NCBI GenBank assembly: GCA_005784505.1
Contig: VCAZ01000025.1
Coordinates: 3,928,501 to 3,992,500, forward strand
Direction: 5' to 3'
Origin: Bagarius yarrelli
Lineage: Eukaryota > Chordata > Actinopteri > Siluriformes > Sisoridae
DNA length: 64,000 nucleotides
Part shown: positions 13,400-24,028 of the stretch, piece by piece
How the letters are laid out: every line of letters begins with the position of its first letter
Position numbering within the stretch: position 1 is the first letter of the stretch
Notes under the pieces: generated by a model
Seen by the model: the letters and a program-made list of their open reading frames with translations, nothing else
What the model was told of the DNA's origin: nothing
Databases searched by the model: none
Program-made: the position numbers and the translations under genes

Positions 13400-13988
13400 T
13401 GTATGTGACGCGCCAGGCAGGCGGAGGACGCGCGCTGAATGCTAAAGGTGCATCACTGTGAGCATCAGCCACGCGCACTTTCCATAACATAAAGATGATG
13501 CACTCTAAAAAAATATAACTGCAAAAGCCGGTGCTTTAAAATGGCAGACCGGGTTTTCCTTCCTTCTTTATGTTGCAAGGAAAAGCACATGAATGCCGTT
13601 GGTCAGCAGGAAGACTGCAGAGACACGGGAAAGGGAGGGGACACATTCCTGCACCGAGCTCGCGACCCTTATTAATAACCAAAGCATATTATGATCAATC
13701 AATAAAGAAGCAAGTTTGTCCGACTCGTTATATTAAAATCCACAAGGCTGATAATATTAATATCCAAAATGAAATGTTAAAATTAATAGAGAGAATATTC
13801 AGTTGTATGTTGGTATATCAGTTCTGTATATTGGCATTACAAGATAGCAGATCCAAGACTAATATAGCATAAATGTAAAATAAAAATATATAGCAACTAC
13901 AAAATAATTTAGATTGAGATCCAGGTGGGTATTGGGATGGTGTCTTTTAGTGACATTTGAAGTTTAACAACATTTTATGGTTTCTAAT

Positions 13989-14136
13989 ATTTACATTTAT
14001 ATTCCTGTCATTTGGCAGATGCCCTTATCCAGACCAACTTACATTTATCTCAGTTACCCAGCGGAGCATTGAGGGTTAAGGGTCTTGCTCAGAGGCCCAG
14101 CAGTGGCAGGGTTGGAAATAAAACTTATGACCTTTA
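13989..14136 (-). mobile_element. SINE copy, inverted
   Basis: The plus strand reads catttggcagatgcccttat at the tail end, then gggttaagggtcttgctcag and a degraded head. Same family as 9718-9909. Confidence 0.8.
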
Positions 14137-14439
14137 TAGAAAAATCTTAAAATTTTACACTGAATCTTGATAGTGTTTCCTTTCCCATCAAAAATTGTAT
14201 GTGTGTTATGGACAAAAGGTCCTCAATATTAAAAATTAGACAGAAATGTTTAGTTTCTAAACATGGTGCTACATGCCAAATTTACCAGGTTGGACTGGAC
14301 AAGGTTGGACAGGATTGGGCCCTTAAAGTGCTTCTGTCCTGATTCCAGCAAATGTGGCGGTTGTATCTTGCCAATACTGGTTTATGTGTTTTTTTTAATT
14401 GTAAAATAATTTTAGGCAACAAGGGGTTAGGAACGAGCA

Positions 14440-14660
14440 GAGGGACGGCTTATGTTAGACGTTCTGGAGACAAAGTCAAAGAGGTCAGATTAAAATAGTT
14501 TGGATATGTGCAAAGAAGAGATAGTGGAAAGGAGGATGTTGGAAATAAAGGTCTTAAATGAGGAAGACCAAAGAAATAACGATATGAAGTTAGTGGGTGT
14601 GAAAATGATGCAGAGGAAAAGGCTGACAATTCGCTGTGGCGATCCCTGAAGGTAATAGCC
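14440..14660 (+). mobile_element. Decayed LINE-type C-terminal coding remnant
   Basis: Plus-strand frames, with shifts between them, spell RRMLEIKV, a GRPKK-like block, DMKLVGV and a terminal IRCGDP followed by a stop. This order matches the C-terminal end of endonuclease/reverse-transcriptase polyproteins of vertebrate non-LTR elements. It is broken by frameshifts. Assignment rests on motif memory; a translated database search would settle the clade. Confidence 0.55.
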
Positions 14661-16839
14661 AAAAGGAGAGGAAGCTTCTGTATAATTTAGAATTCATACA
14701 TACTTATGAAGCAAAAATGTGGCGAAAATCTAATCCTTCTAATGCAGGGAATTTCAATCATATGAAAAATCTAACACAGTAAAGGTTGGGGTTATGCCCA
14801 GGCTTAGAGGAACCCAGGAGGAACATATGACTGACAGGTAAAGCAACCAGTGCCTCAAGCTAAACTCTCTTTAACAGTCTATACCATGAACCCTGTAAAC
14901 ATTTTAAGAATGCAGCATTTAATCGATCTTGATCCATGCTCATTGCCACCGATGTCAACACAACAGTTTCCTTTTTCGATCAGACGACTTTGGGTTGTTT
15001 CCGGGCAAACCGTTAAACAAGGTGACACACACCTCTCCTGGAAATTCTGTACGCTTGAACCAATCAGAGGACGACTTCTCAGAGCACTAAGTGCGCCATA
15101 TGCATCAGACATTCAGCAAGCGGTCCATAAGCGTGATGTCTAAGTCTGAGACTAGCAGTTTGTCAGTCAGGGGTTTTAAGCACAGTGTATCTTTAAACTA
15201 GGCTTTTGATGTTCTCTGCTCCAGGGCAAATGTATCATACTTGATCCCATGCTTGGAAATAAACAATTTAAAGTTAAGAGAATTAAATGTGCTCTTCTTT
15301 TGTGGTATATCAGGTAGGTTATTAATTATTTTCTAAGCTCACTAGCACATCTTAACAAGAATTAAAGCAATTAATTTCGGCACAAGCAATATTCGTCTCT
15401 GTCTCTTATTGATTTATTTAGACATTTAAGGCGCCTGTTTTATTGCCATTGGAATGTTAAAGGGGTTTGTTAGGGATGTTGTTTTCCATCTAAAGTGATA
15501 ATTGCTATTTAATTTCATTGTGTATGAAAATAAAATGAAACATGTGCATCCATAGAATAGAATATCTTTTACCCTGTAATAATTAATTATTGTAAAATAT
15601 TAATACCTGCATGTAGGTCATCTTTAACAGAGGAATGCATTGAAGGGTTACTGATTGATGCAAGATCGAAGCATTCATGAGTTTAAAGCCCAACAATAAC
15701 ACAACTATGTATGGGGGAAAGCCAAGGAAGTCGCCATGATTCCTAGTAGGACGAATGACATCATGAAACACATGTATGTAAAAAGTGCAGTTTTACACTG
15801 ATCTGTAACTTTAAGAAGGTGTAGTTGGTTGGCGTAGTTGATAAAGAGGAGATGGTCATCAAGCAGAAGCAGGGAAATAAAAGATGACTATAATACAAAA
15901 TAAAAAAATACCAAACAACAAAAATGAGTACAGAAAAAAACAGCAAAGGTTTCATGGTTTGCTCAAGAACTGAAGGGAACCAAAAAGAAAACAAGTACCA
16001 CAGTGGATGATTTGTAGCTTTTATTAAATTGTTTTCCATGACATGGGGTGCTCAAAAAGACACAGTGTCTGTATACATGTTTTGTGGAGGAAGTGTGTAT
16101 TATATCATTTATCCAGTTGGAAATGTTAAAGGAAAACATTATCATTAGTACATAAACATTAGTATCTGGTGGTGTTATGAACAGAAGTGTTTTGCATTAT
16201 GATAATCATAGGTCTGACATCAACCCATAAGTGTATAGTATTTACCCAGGGCTGAGACACGCCTTCAGGGAGTGCAAAGCAGAACTTTATTTTAGGGCCC
16301 CTCTGTGCTGCCAATATGTCAAATTTTTGTTAATCCTTGATTATTTTATCTCATCTCATCTCATCCCATCCCATATATCTAATGGTTTCCCTTTGGCTGC
16401 CCTGTGTTTTAGATCCTGTGTTAGAGGTCTGTTCAGCTTCGATTAATGAACTGTAGACAAATTATTTAAATGTAAATGTACTTTGTCGCCATCTAGAGAA
16501 AAAAAGTCCATGCTGCGTCTTTCATTCTCAGAACAGGCTGGATTAGGTTTATGCTTAATTTTTTGGGGGGGGCGGGGCGGGGGGGGGAATTAAAATCATG
16601 TTAACGCTTATAAAAACTGAAATGTTTTTTTTAATTATAAAAATTGTTACTAATAAAGTTTCGGTGATTTGTTTTGGAATATCTCCTCGTGGAACGTGTC
16701 GAGTGACGAAGCGAAATATTTTCTCACTCCCTTTTGTTTTATTTCTAATTTTCCGGCTTCGCCTTTGTGCGTTTTATAAGATCAGGAAGTAAACAAGTGG
16801 CAGGACAGACAGCGCGAGCTGTTCGAGCCCTATCGCAAC

Positions 16840-17000
16840 AGTGACGTCGTACAGAACAGCCGCGCACAAAAAAAAGCAGCCTAGCAGCGGCCTCTGATTG
16901 GCTGAGCCAGAAAGTCTCCTGACACCTGATTGGCTGGAAGGTGAAACTGTACAGTACTGTACACAGACAACAACAATAAACCCGAAGTGATATGAGATCA
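16840..17000 (+). promoter_or_regulatory. Putative bad promoter: CRE-like site and two inverted CCAAT boxes
   Basis: A TGACGTC core (16842-16848, CRE/ATF-like) is followed by two identical GATTGGCT boxes (inverted CCAAT, NF-Y type) at 16896-16903 and 16928-16935. They start 32 bp apart, about three helical turns. No TATA box is evident. The patch is richer in CpG than its surroundings and lies about 580 bp upstream of the first coding exon of bad, so it is the likely promoter; the start site itself is not visible. Confidence 0.55.
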
Positions 17001-17507
17001 TCCACGCTGCCTCAAAAGACAGGAGCGCAGAAGACACTAGTCGAGGACACGACAATCGGCAGTCGGTTCAGACAATCAGAGGACAATCAGTTCGGATTAG
17101 AAGTCAGGCACAGGATTTTGCTCTCTCATTTTGATCCACTGATCCACTGTCAGTTAGACGTCATCGGGTTTAAAACTTGCTGATGAGCTGCGACATGTTA
17201 GCTTTTGTTTTTTGGGTGTGTCGTGTGTCATGAGCAATCAATACCTACAGAGACTGACGAAGAGTCGTAAGGAGACATATCCAAGAGTAATAAACACAGG
17301 AATAGGAACGGAACGTGGAGGAACAATTCTGAATCACTTGTTGTGGAATTCGTCGAGATTTACAGGTAAAACTAGTGACTTGATTGGGATTTTTTTTCTT
17401 CGAGATACTTTCAAGATGTCGTGTAGGTGATTTTTAGGGAAGAGATATTTCATGTCAGTTTATACTAACAGGTGATTGTGTAATCATGTTTAGTTACAGA
17501 TTTTACT

Positions 17508-17696
17508 ATGGACGAAACAGCAGACGGTGGACCTGAAGATGTCAGTCCACTGGATGACAATGAAGCAAGAGAAGAATGGTCAGAGAAGATGCGGAATACC
17601 AACCCTGCTGATGAGACATCACTGAGTGCGTCTAACACTGTCCTTAATACTGTACCAAGCTTCATTGTTATACCTGTTTGTCTATCTCTCTAACTA

Positions 17697-17727
<31 letters not shown>

Positions 17728-18518
17728 GTCTGTCTCTATCTGTCTGTCTGTCTATCTATCTATCTGTCTGTCTCTATCTGTCTGCCTGTCTATCTATCTA
17801 TCTATCTATCTATCTGTTCATCTGAGTCTCTTATGAATGTGGCACATAGTATTAAAATATAATATAGGTTTTATTTTTTTTTTTAACCAAAATTACTTTA
17901 CAGAACACAACCAACATGAATCTGTTAAAAAGTTTAGCTATTTAGCTTTTATGGTTAAATTGTAATAATAAGGTGTTTCCAGTATCAGCTTTATGTAGTG
18001 ATCAGTATTTTTGGGGTTTTCAACAGAAGAAAATGTTTAAGATTTGATTCTAAACACTTTAAACTCTGGTGTGTTTTCAGGGGTCGGAGGACGCGTGCGG
18101 CTCTACTCTGAGTCCCAGGTGCACACGGTGAGCCGCTGGGAAGATGCAGAGCTCCAGGATGGGATTTCAGCTGAAGAAAGCGGAGGATCTACAGACGGAG
18201 CCCCGTTCCGAGGCCGATCCCAATCTGCCCCTGCTGCTCTGTGGAAAGCTAAGAAGTATGGACGACAACTGAGGAGGATGAGTGATGAATTTGACACCTG
18301 GCTGGACAGAGGGGTAAGTTTTTATTAGCATGTACACGAATAATGCATTGGATTGAGTGGATTTATATGATTCCCTGTGTGTTTGTTCATTCGTTATATC
18401 CTGAATTTGCCAGGACGTAAGGAGAGTGAGCGGTGCTGGCAAAGCGTCGCAGAAACAACCCAGCCGTGGGTGGTTCTCCTTTATTTGGGGAACCAAGGAG
18501 GAGGAGGGAAGAGAATAA
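17508..18518 (+). CDS. bad: Bcl2-associated agonist of cell death (BAD), BH3-only protein, three coding exons
   Basis: BAD binds BCL2/BCL-XL through its BH3 helix and frees BAX/BAK to permeabilise mitochondria; survival kinases silence it through 14-3-3 binding. Coding exons: 17508-17625 (acceptor at 17499), 18081-18313 and 18414-18518. Phases join exactly (1, then 0), giving 151 codons plus stop, slightly shorter than human BAD (168). The BH3 is near residues 97-112: KKYGRQLRRMSDEF, with the invariant Leu103 and Asp108. Just upstream, RGRSQSAP (Ser88) matches the AKT/14-3-3 site of mammalian BAD (Ser136), and RRMS (Ser107) matches the BH3 PKA site (Ser155). The C terminus keeps an aromatic stretch (RGWFSFIWG) like the mammalian FQSWW region. 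No clear equivalent of the Ser112 site is seen in this model. A 5' UTR exon may end at 17365 (tttacag|gtaaaa). A polyadenylation signal is at 19513-19518. The BH3 match makes the call firm; a or b paralogue is not resolved. Confidence 0.93.
17674..17822. repeat. Compound (CTGT)n/(CTAT)n microsatellite in bad intron
   Basis: About 150 bp of tctg and tcta tetranucleotides in alternating blocks, just after the donor of the first coding exon of bad. Likely polymorphic. Confidence 0.95.
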
Positions 18519-18757
18519 AAATTCTGCACAGATTAAATCGAGAGAAAAAGTGAAGCAACAATCATCAAGACGAAGGCTGGTCATGTTTTTTCACCAGTAT
18601 GGCCTTTTTATCAAAGTGCTCAAGCAAACTCCTGTTTTGTGTTTTTTCCCTGTTTTTAATTAAAAGAAATTGAAGAAGAAAAGGTGCTAAAACATTTGAC
18701 CACTGCAATACCTGATGTAAAGAATTGACAATCTTAGCTGACAATCTGTGGTGATTT

Positions 18758-18819
18758 CTGGACAATCGCACACATGACAATTAAACCCCTGGACAATCGC
18801 ACACATGACAATTGAACCC
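18758..18819. repeat. 31-bp tandem duplication in bad 3' UTR
   Basis: Two head-to-tail copies of a 31-bp unit (ctggacaatcgcacacatga…) differing at about one base, about 240 bp after the bad stop codon. Confidence 0.85.
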
Positions 18820-19512
18820 TTAAATAGTTCTGAATTATTTATTCATTTCTATTCTTTAAATGAATATTTGGTAAGAAATGTGAAATATTGTTCTATGCCG
18901 TCTTTTCTAAAGTAAGATGTATGTTGAAGTTCAAATATATGTTGTATTGAAAGTTTAAAAGAAAAATTTTTGTGTTAAAAATGTTAATATTTTACTCCAT
19001 ATAAAGACTTCAGAAGTCATTAAAGCTGTCTGTAACCATCATGCGTAGTGCTGGGTAATGACGATGCAGGTATTCGGTCTCATTCAGTCAGGTCCGTCTC
19101 AGGGTTGTTTTCTTTTTTTTCGCAGATTTTTCACCGTCGCTTTCGTTATTGTTTTTATTTTTAACATATTTTTATGTATATACAGTATTTACTACTGGAA
19201 AAACTAGTGCTGGTTTTTGGCTTTTTTTCCCACACAGCACTAGACTTCTTGATGTGGGTTAATTTGCTTTGTATGCAAAAGAACAGAGGGTTCCTGCCAG
19301 ACCTTTGGGTTAAGCTAATTATTACAGATGGACATCTCAAATGCTGCATAAGCTACGCTTAAATCGACCGGCCATATTGTCAATGCCTTATTTATAAAGT
19401 GTTGCTTATTGTCTTGATAAGAATTTATACTGCGTTACATATCTTGTAATGTGAAACTGCATAATGATTTGTTCTATTTGTATAAATGTTTATTATTTGT
19501 GACTAAATTTTA

Positions 19513-19518
19513 AATAAA
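19513..19518 (+). terminator. Candidate polyadenylation signal of bad
   Basis: AATAAA in plus orientation about 1 kb after the bad stop, followed by a T/GT-rich stretch. The next minus-strand signal (TTTATT on plus) is at 19547-19552, within 40 bp, so the 3' ends of bad and the downstream aldo-keto reductase may abut. Confidence 0.5.
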
Positions 19519-19800
19519 ATTTTTAATTCTGTGAATTTCATTTTGGTTTATTTAACCGGTTATCACACCTAAAACATATTATTATTATTATTATTATGTG
19601 TAAATTCAATCTATTATCCAATGACCTAAATATCCTAAGCAAGAAGTATTTATTCAAATAATTATAAAAGCAATACAAACTTACAAGTTAAACACAATAC
19701 TAGTAACCACAGCTGACGAGGGGACCAGACAGGATTTAAAAAGTCATATTTAAGCCCTGATTTATTACAGAGTAACAGAAATATTTATTAAAGATTCTTA

Positions 19801-20667
19801 TCAAATAAAGGTGGAATCTCTGGTACAATACCTAGTGTCACAGTTTAGGGCAAAAAGCCTCTGCATGTCCTTATCGCTCAGCTCAAATCCAAAGATTCGG
19901 CTGTTTTCCTGAACACATTGTGGATGCGATGAGCGAGGCAAAACTGAGATGCCCTGCTGAACAGCCCACCTGAGTAACACCTGAGCTGGAGTTCGGCCAC
20001 GGTTCTCAGCCACGTAATTAACCTCCGCATACTGCAGGAGTGCCCCCTTCCCAAGAGACGAATACGCTTGGAAGTGAACACCTGCTTTTCTGCATATGTT
20101 CCAGAGTTGTACTTGATTAAGTTTTGGGTGACACTCCATCTGCAGCACTGCTGGAGGCACACGGCAGCTTCTTAGCAGCTCTAAAAAATGGCTTGCAGTG
20201 TAGTTCGAGACCCCTATTGCCTTGAACTTACCACTGTCATAGAACTCCTCCAGGGCAGCCCAGCTCTGCGAGCGATACTTGGCATGAAGTGGATTTGTTG
20301 GTTCTAAACCCGTTACTCCAGGCCAGTGCAGCAGATACAGGTCTATATATTCACAGCCTATCTGCTGCAGACTCTTTAAGCAGCCCTCTTTGGCTCTGGG
20401 GCCATGGTCCTCCGGTCCAAGCTTGCTGATTAGAAAAACATCAGCGCGCACAAGGCCGTGCTTGGGCAGGAGATCCCTGATGACTTGTCCTAGTTGAGCT
20501 TCGTTGTCGTATGCTGCAGCCGTGTCAAATGCACGATAACCTGCTTCAAGGGCAGCACTGATAGACTTGTACAGAGCTTCATACGTGCACAGCTTGTATG
20601 TGCCCAGGCCTAAGAGAGGAATCTGTGTTCCAGAGTTGAGAGCTGCTGAACTCACATCGATCTGCAT
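19801..20667 (-). CDS. Aldo-keto reductase family protein (288 aa)
   Basis: NADPH-dependent oxidoreductase of the (beta/alpha)8 AKR fold, cytosolic, reducing carbonyl groups; the substrate cannot be told from sequence. The catalytic tetrad is complete: Asp48 (FDTA), Tyr53 (AAYDNE), Lys82 (LISKLG) and His114 (YLLHWPG). The substrate/cofactor pattern ALEEFYDSGKFKAIGVSNY near residues 141-159 and VLQMECHPKLNQ are typical. In the C-terminal cofactor loop the usual IPKS reads VLPRSS, a Lys-to-Arg change, while QENSRIF is kept. At 288 residues it is shorter than AKR1 steroid reductases (about 320) and resembles the short 2,5-DKG/prostaglandin F synthase-like group. The start at 20667 follows directly after a splice acceptor (tattttcag|ATG), so a 5' exon upstream is likely, either non-coding or adding residues. 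It is tail-to-tail with bad. A candidate promoter with CCAAT-like attgg and cccctccc lies near 21,565-21,600. Confidence 0.92.
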   Translation of the reverse strand: MQIDVSSAALNSGTQIPLLGLGTYKLCTYEALYKSISAALEAGYRAFDTAAAYDNEAQLGQVIRDLLPKHGLVRADVFLISKLGPEDHGPRAKEGCLKSLQQIGCEYIDLYLLHWPGVTGLEPTNPLHAKYRSQSWAALEEFYDSGKFKAIGVSNYTASHFLELLRSCRVPPAVLQMECHPKLNQVQLWNICRKAGVHFQAYSSLGKGALLQYAEVNYVAENRGRTPAQVLLRWAVQQGISVLPRSSHPQCVQENSRIFGFELSDKDMQRLFALNCDTRYCTRDSTFI

Positions 20668-23097
20668 CTGAAAATAAGTTCAGAATGAAAAACAAATGAA
20701 ACAAATAGTGTCTCAGTCACAACACGTGTATGTAAGGTTTTCTGGGTTAATATAAGGTCTCAATTATAGGCCTCAATTTGGTACCTTAATTTTGTAAAGG
20801 TACTTTAAATTACATTCACATTCGTTAAGTCAGTAACAGGTTGTAAAGCCACTTTATAGCATCAACCTGCCCAGCAAGCACATATAAATCAAAGATTCCT
20901 TTTGTGCATCATTTCACTGTTTTTATATTGATTTACGGTCATAAAATTAGAAATTTTTCTTACATTCTTTGGAGTAGGTAAATGAATGAATGAATGAATG
21001 AAATACTGACAGAATAAATAGAAGACTGACAGAATAAATGAATGAATGAATGATCAGCAATGACAGTTGAAAGGGGTTCAAACATACTAAGAAATGGAAC
21101 TGTTAGTAATGCAAGGCTACCAGCTAAAATACTGAATTGTTTAATGTTAAAAATTATAGTTATGATTATAACTTATTTTTACTTTATTTAATTTCTACCC
21201 ACTTTAACTTTTCTGTTCATATGTTGGACAGTCCATGTTGTACTCTGAATGTTAATGTTAAAGTCAACTGTTATATAATACAATAAATGTTCCATGACTC
21301 AGTGAGTTAATGTGGGTTTATTACCAGTAATTAAGTAATTAAGATACTCATTCCAATCATGAAGCCATTTAAATCAGTCGGATTCAGAGATAAAGACTAA
21401 ATATATCGTAAATAACAACAAAATTAAACATTTTAGTCTTATTATACCAATGTTATAACTAATATAATATAAATAAATAATATATATAAATAATATCACA
21501 AAAATAATACCTACTATAATAAAACTAATTAGTGTTTGTGGGGCATGTGATTCGAGGGCGTGCTCTAATTGGTCATTTTGCGTCTCAACCCCTCCCACTT
21601 TTGTTGTAATTTGCGATATATTTAAGTGTCTGCGGTTAATAGTTAATTTTCCACCACATTATAATGTTTGTTGTATATTTATATATTTTCAGCAAACAGT
21701 AAGTGCCTCCTTAAATTTCTGTTAAATCCCAATAAAAGCCATTAAAATAATGTCGTTGAAGGTTTTTTAAGCTGCTTTCTAGACAAACAGTTACAACAAA
21801 AACTCGTTGTCTCTTGACTTTTGTGCGATGTTTTTTGTTGTTGTTGTTAGACTTGTTAATGATACTTACGGTTACGTTTAATCTGGTTCAAACTCAGGAC
21901 TCAAAAATGCCGCTTCATTCTAAAGCCATGCAGGAACTTGAGAGGTTTGACTTCCGGTTATTGAACGGCAGTACATCCTTTCGCCACAGGAGGGCACTCA
22001 AAATAATCATCAACTTCTTATCAACTTTTTATTTATTAAACCCAAATTAGCGCCGCTGTGCTAAATGAACATTTAAAACATCTTATGTAACAAAGAAATT
22101 AAAGTTTTTGTAGTTTTGAGATTTGGATACACGACCTTTAATAACGACCAAAGAAAAGGCAAATTAACTTTAACAAAAGCTATAATTAATATGTAATAAG
22201 AGTTAACAAGAAAAAGAAATATTACACTATTAATGAACATGTTACACATGGCTAAAAAAAAATACAGAAGACACTCAGAGATAAAAAGACACAAAACTGT
22301 CTTTATTCAAATGTTCCACATGTTACAGAGGACATACTTATTTAAAAAATACATGTTGGAAAACAGAAAACAAGATTTCCCAGTGCCATTCATTAATGTT
22401 TTAGGATGTTTATGTGTTGTATTAGTTAAAGTCAGAACACATTCTGTAAGTCAGATCTAGATCTATCTTAAATACCAGGGTTACATTTTCTGATTCCGAA
22501 GGAGCAAGAAATCCTGCTGAATATCTCCACATATAAATCACGGACATTTTTAATAATTTTGTTAATAAAATATCGTCCCGGCCGTGTGTTTATGTCGATC
22601 TGGTCATGTCAGCTGAGAATTAATACCAGTTTGTCAAATTTAGTATTCTTAATTTAATTTACACAATTTTCCATCTACAAACATTGCAAGCAGAAACATT
22701 TTTTTCTCTTTGTTATACTTATAAAGCCAGCAAGTAATAGAAATCTTTATCTTTTATTCTATGAAAATGCCATGAATGTAGATATCTCAATAGACAAATT
22801 TAAATGACAGGAATGACATGACAAGAACCAAAAAAAACCATATCACCATTATTAGCCTTCACAGAAAGGCTATTTAGAAACAAAAATAAAGACCTGGGAC
22901 TATTTTATCTTACCATTAAGAGTAGAAGTAAAAGTTTTAGGCAAAAATATTTACAAAGCTGCTGAGACAAACTTTTACTAAGGAATAAACAGAAGTCTTA
23001 ATCTAAGATTAAGGGCGGAATTCACCTCGTTGACCTCACACAGAAAATTTCGAATTTGCTGACGTCTGTGATTTTACGTACGGATTCAGATGGGCGT

Positions 23098-23222
23098 TTA
23101 TCACATTTACTGATTTCTGTCATTTGAAGACGCGCTTATCCAGAGAGACTTATATTTATTACATTGTGGTGATAGGAATTGAACCTATAGTCTTTCGGTT
23201 AGTAGTCCAACATCTTATTACT
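23098..23222 (-). mobile_element. SINE copy, inverted and diverged
   Basis: Plus strand reads gtcatttgaagacgcgcttatccagag, then a degraded body and ggaattgaacctatagtctt with agtccaacatctta at the head end. Confidence 0.75.
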
Positions 23223-23754
23223 GAAGTAGGAGTGTTTTACATGTGGACTAAGTGTCGCTAATAGTTTATGTTCAGTTAATAGACTCCTCATTAACAATTT
23301 GTGGATGTACATATAAACAGACTTTAATTAAGACTTGAATAATCATAGCCTTAAGATGTTTTGTGAGTTTTACTTTGGGTTTACCTGAATGATTAAATAC
23401 TCCTCAGCACTTACTGATAATAACATAGGACCAAAGACTTTTGGCTTTTCACTAACATGTGAAGGCTGAGCAAAGAAAAATGGGGAAGAGAGTGTTATTT
23501 ATTATATTATTAAATAGGCAATGATTATATAAAATAGCGTCATGTTTAAAAAACCCATCTACACTGTAAGATTTCTGCAAATTACTGCGAACAACTGCAG
23601 TAATAATGATCAGATGATCCTGTACTTAACACCTCACACAGTGATGTGATCATTTACATCGATGTGAAATCAGGGCTCACCAGTCATAGAGGGTTAGAGT
23701 CCCGCAGAGCTCCAGCTTTCCTCATAACACCTGTATGTACATTACAAGTATACC

Positions 23755-24028
23755 TAGTAAAGTTGCAGAAAAGTAATGCGATAGAATGCTAAATAATGCG
23801 ATAATCGATACTGTATTCTAGTAATCTTACAGAAAAATTACTTCAGTCTTCAAGTCTGTAAAACTTCTGTACACGAAATAATGCCATATCTTAGATGTGC
23901 TTATTGGTACTTTAAGCATATAATAATTTAAATGTATTGAATTGCTTATTTACTGCAAAGCATCGTGATACGAATATCACGATATGCACATTTGCAATAT
24001 TTCGATATATCGCGCAGCCCTATTACCT
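23755..24028. mobile_element. MITE-like element with cgatat palindromes
   Basis: Contains gataatcgatactg, atcgtgatacgaatatcacgat and ends ttcgatatatcgcgcagccctatt. Related fragments occur at 33905-33985, 35635-35695, 47366-47430 and 55556-55700, all with cgatat blocks and a g-agccct or ctagggc terminus. It looks like a non-autonomous DNA transposon family; the superfamily is not determined. Confidence 0.45.

Larger units (their letters stand above)
12961..16800. other. Intergenic, no gene recognised
   Basis: No exon recognised. Contains a (GA)n at 13359-13395, a SINE at 13989-14136, a decayed LINE-type reading frame at 14440-14660, a tcatc-type simple repeat near 16347-16372 and a G-rich tract at 16564-16587. 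Open frames around 14850-15143 on both strands show no family signature. Confidence 0.6.

Noticed and set aside
13570..13872. 100-codon open frame after the GA microsatellite
   Set aside because: No recognisable family and AT-rich random composition in its second half.
14850..15143. 97-codon plus-strand and overlapping minus-strand frames
   Set aside because: No domain or splice structure; both directions open by chance.
21814..22050. 78-codon frame starting with a hydrophobic stretch
   Set aside because: The apparent signal peptide comes from ttg repeats; the remainder matches nothing I know.
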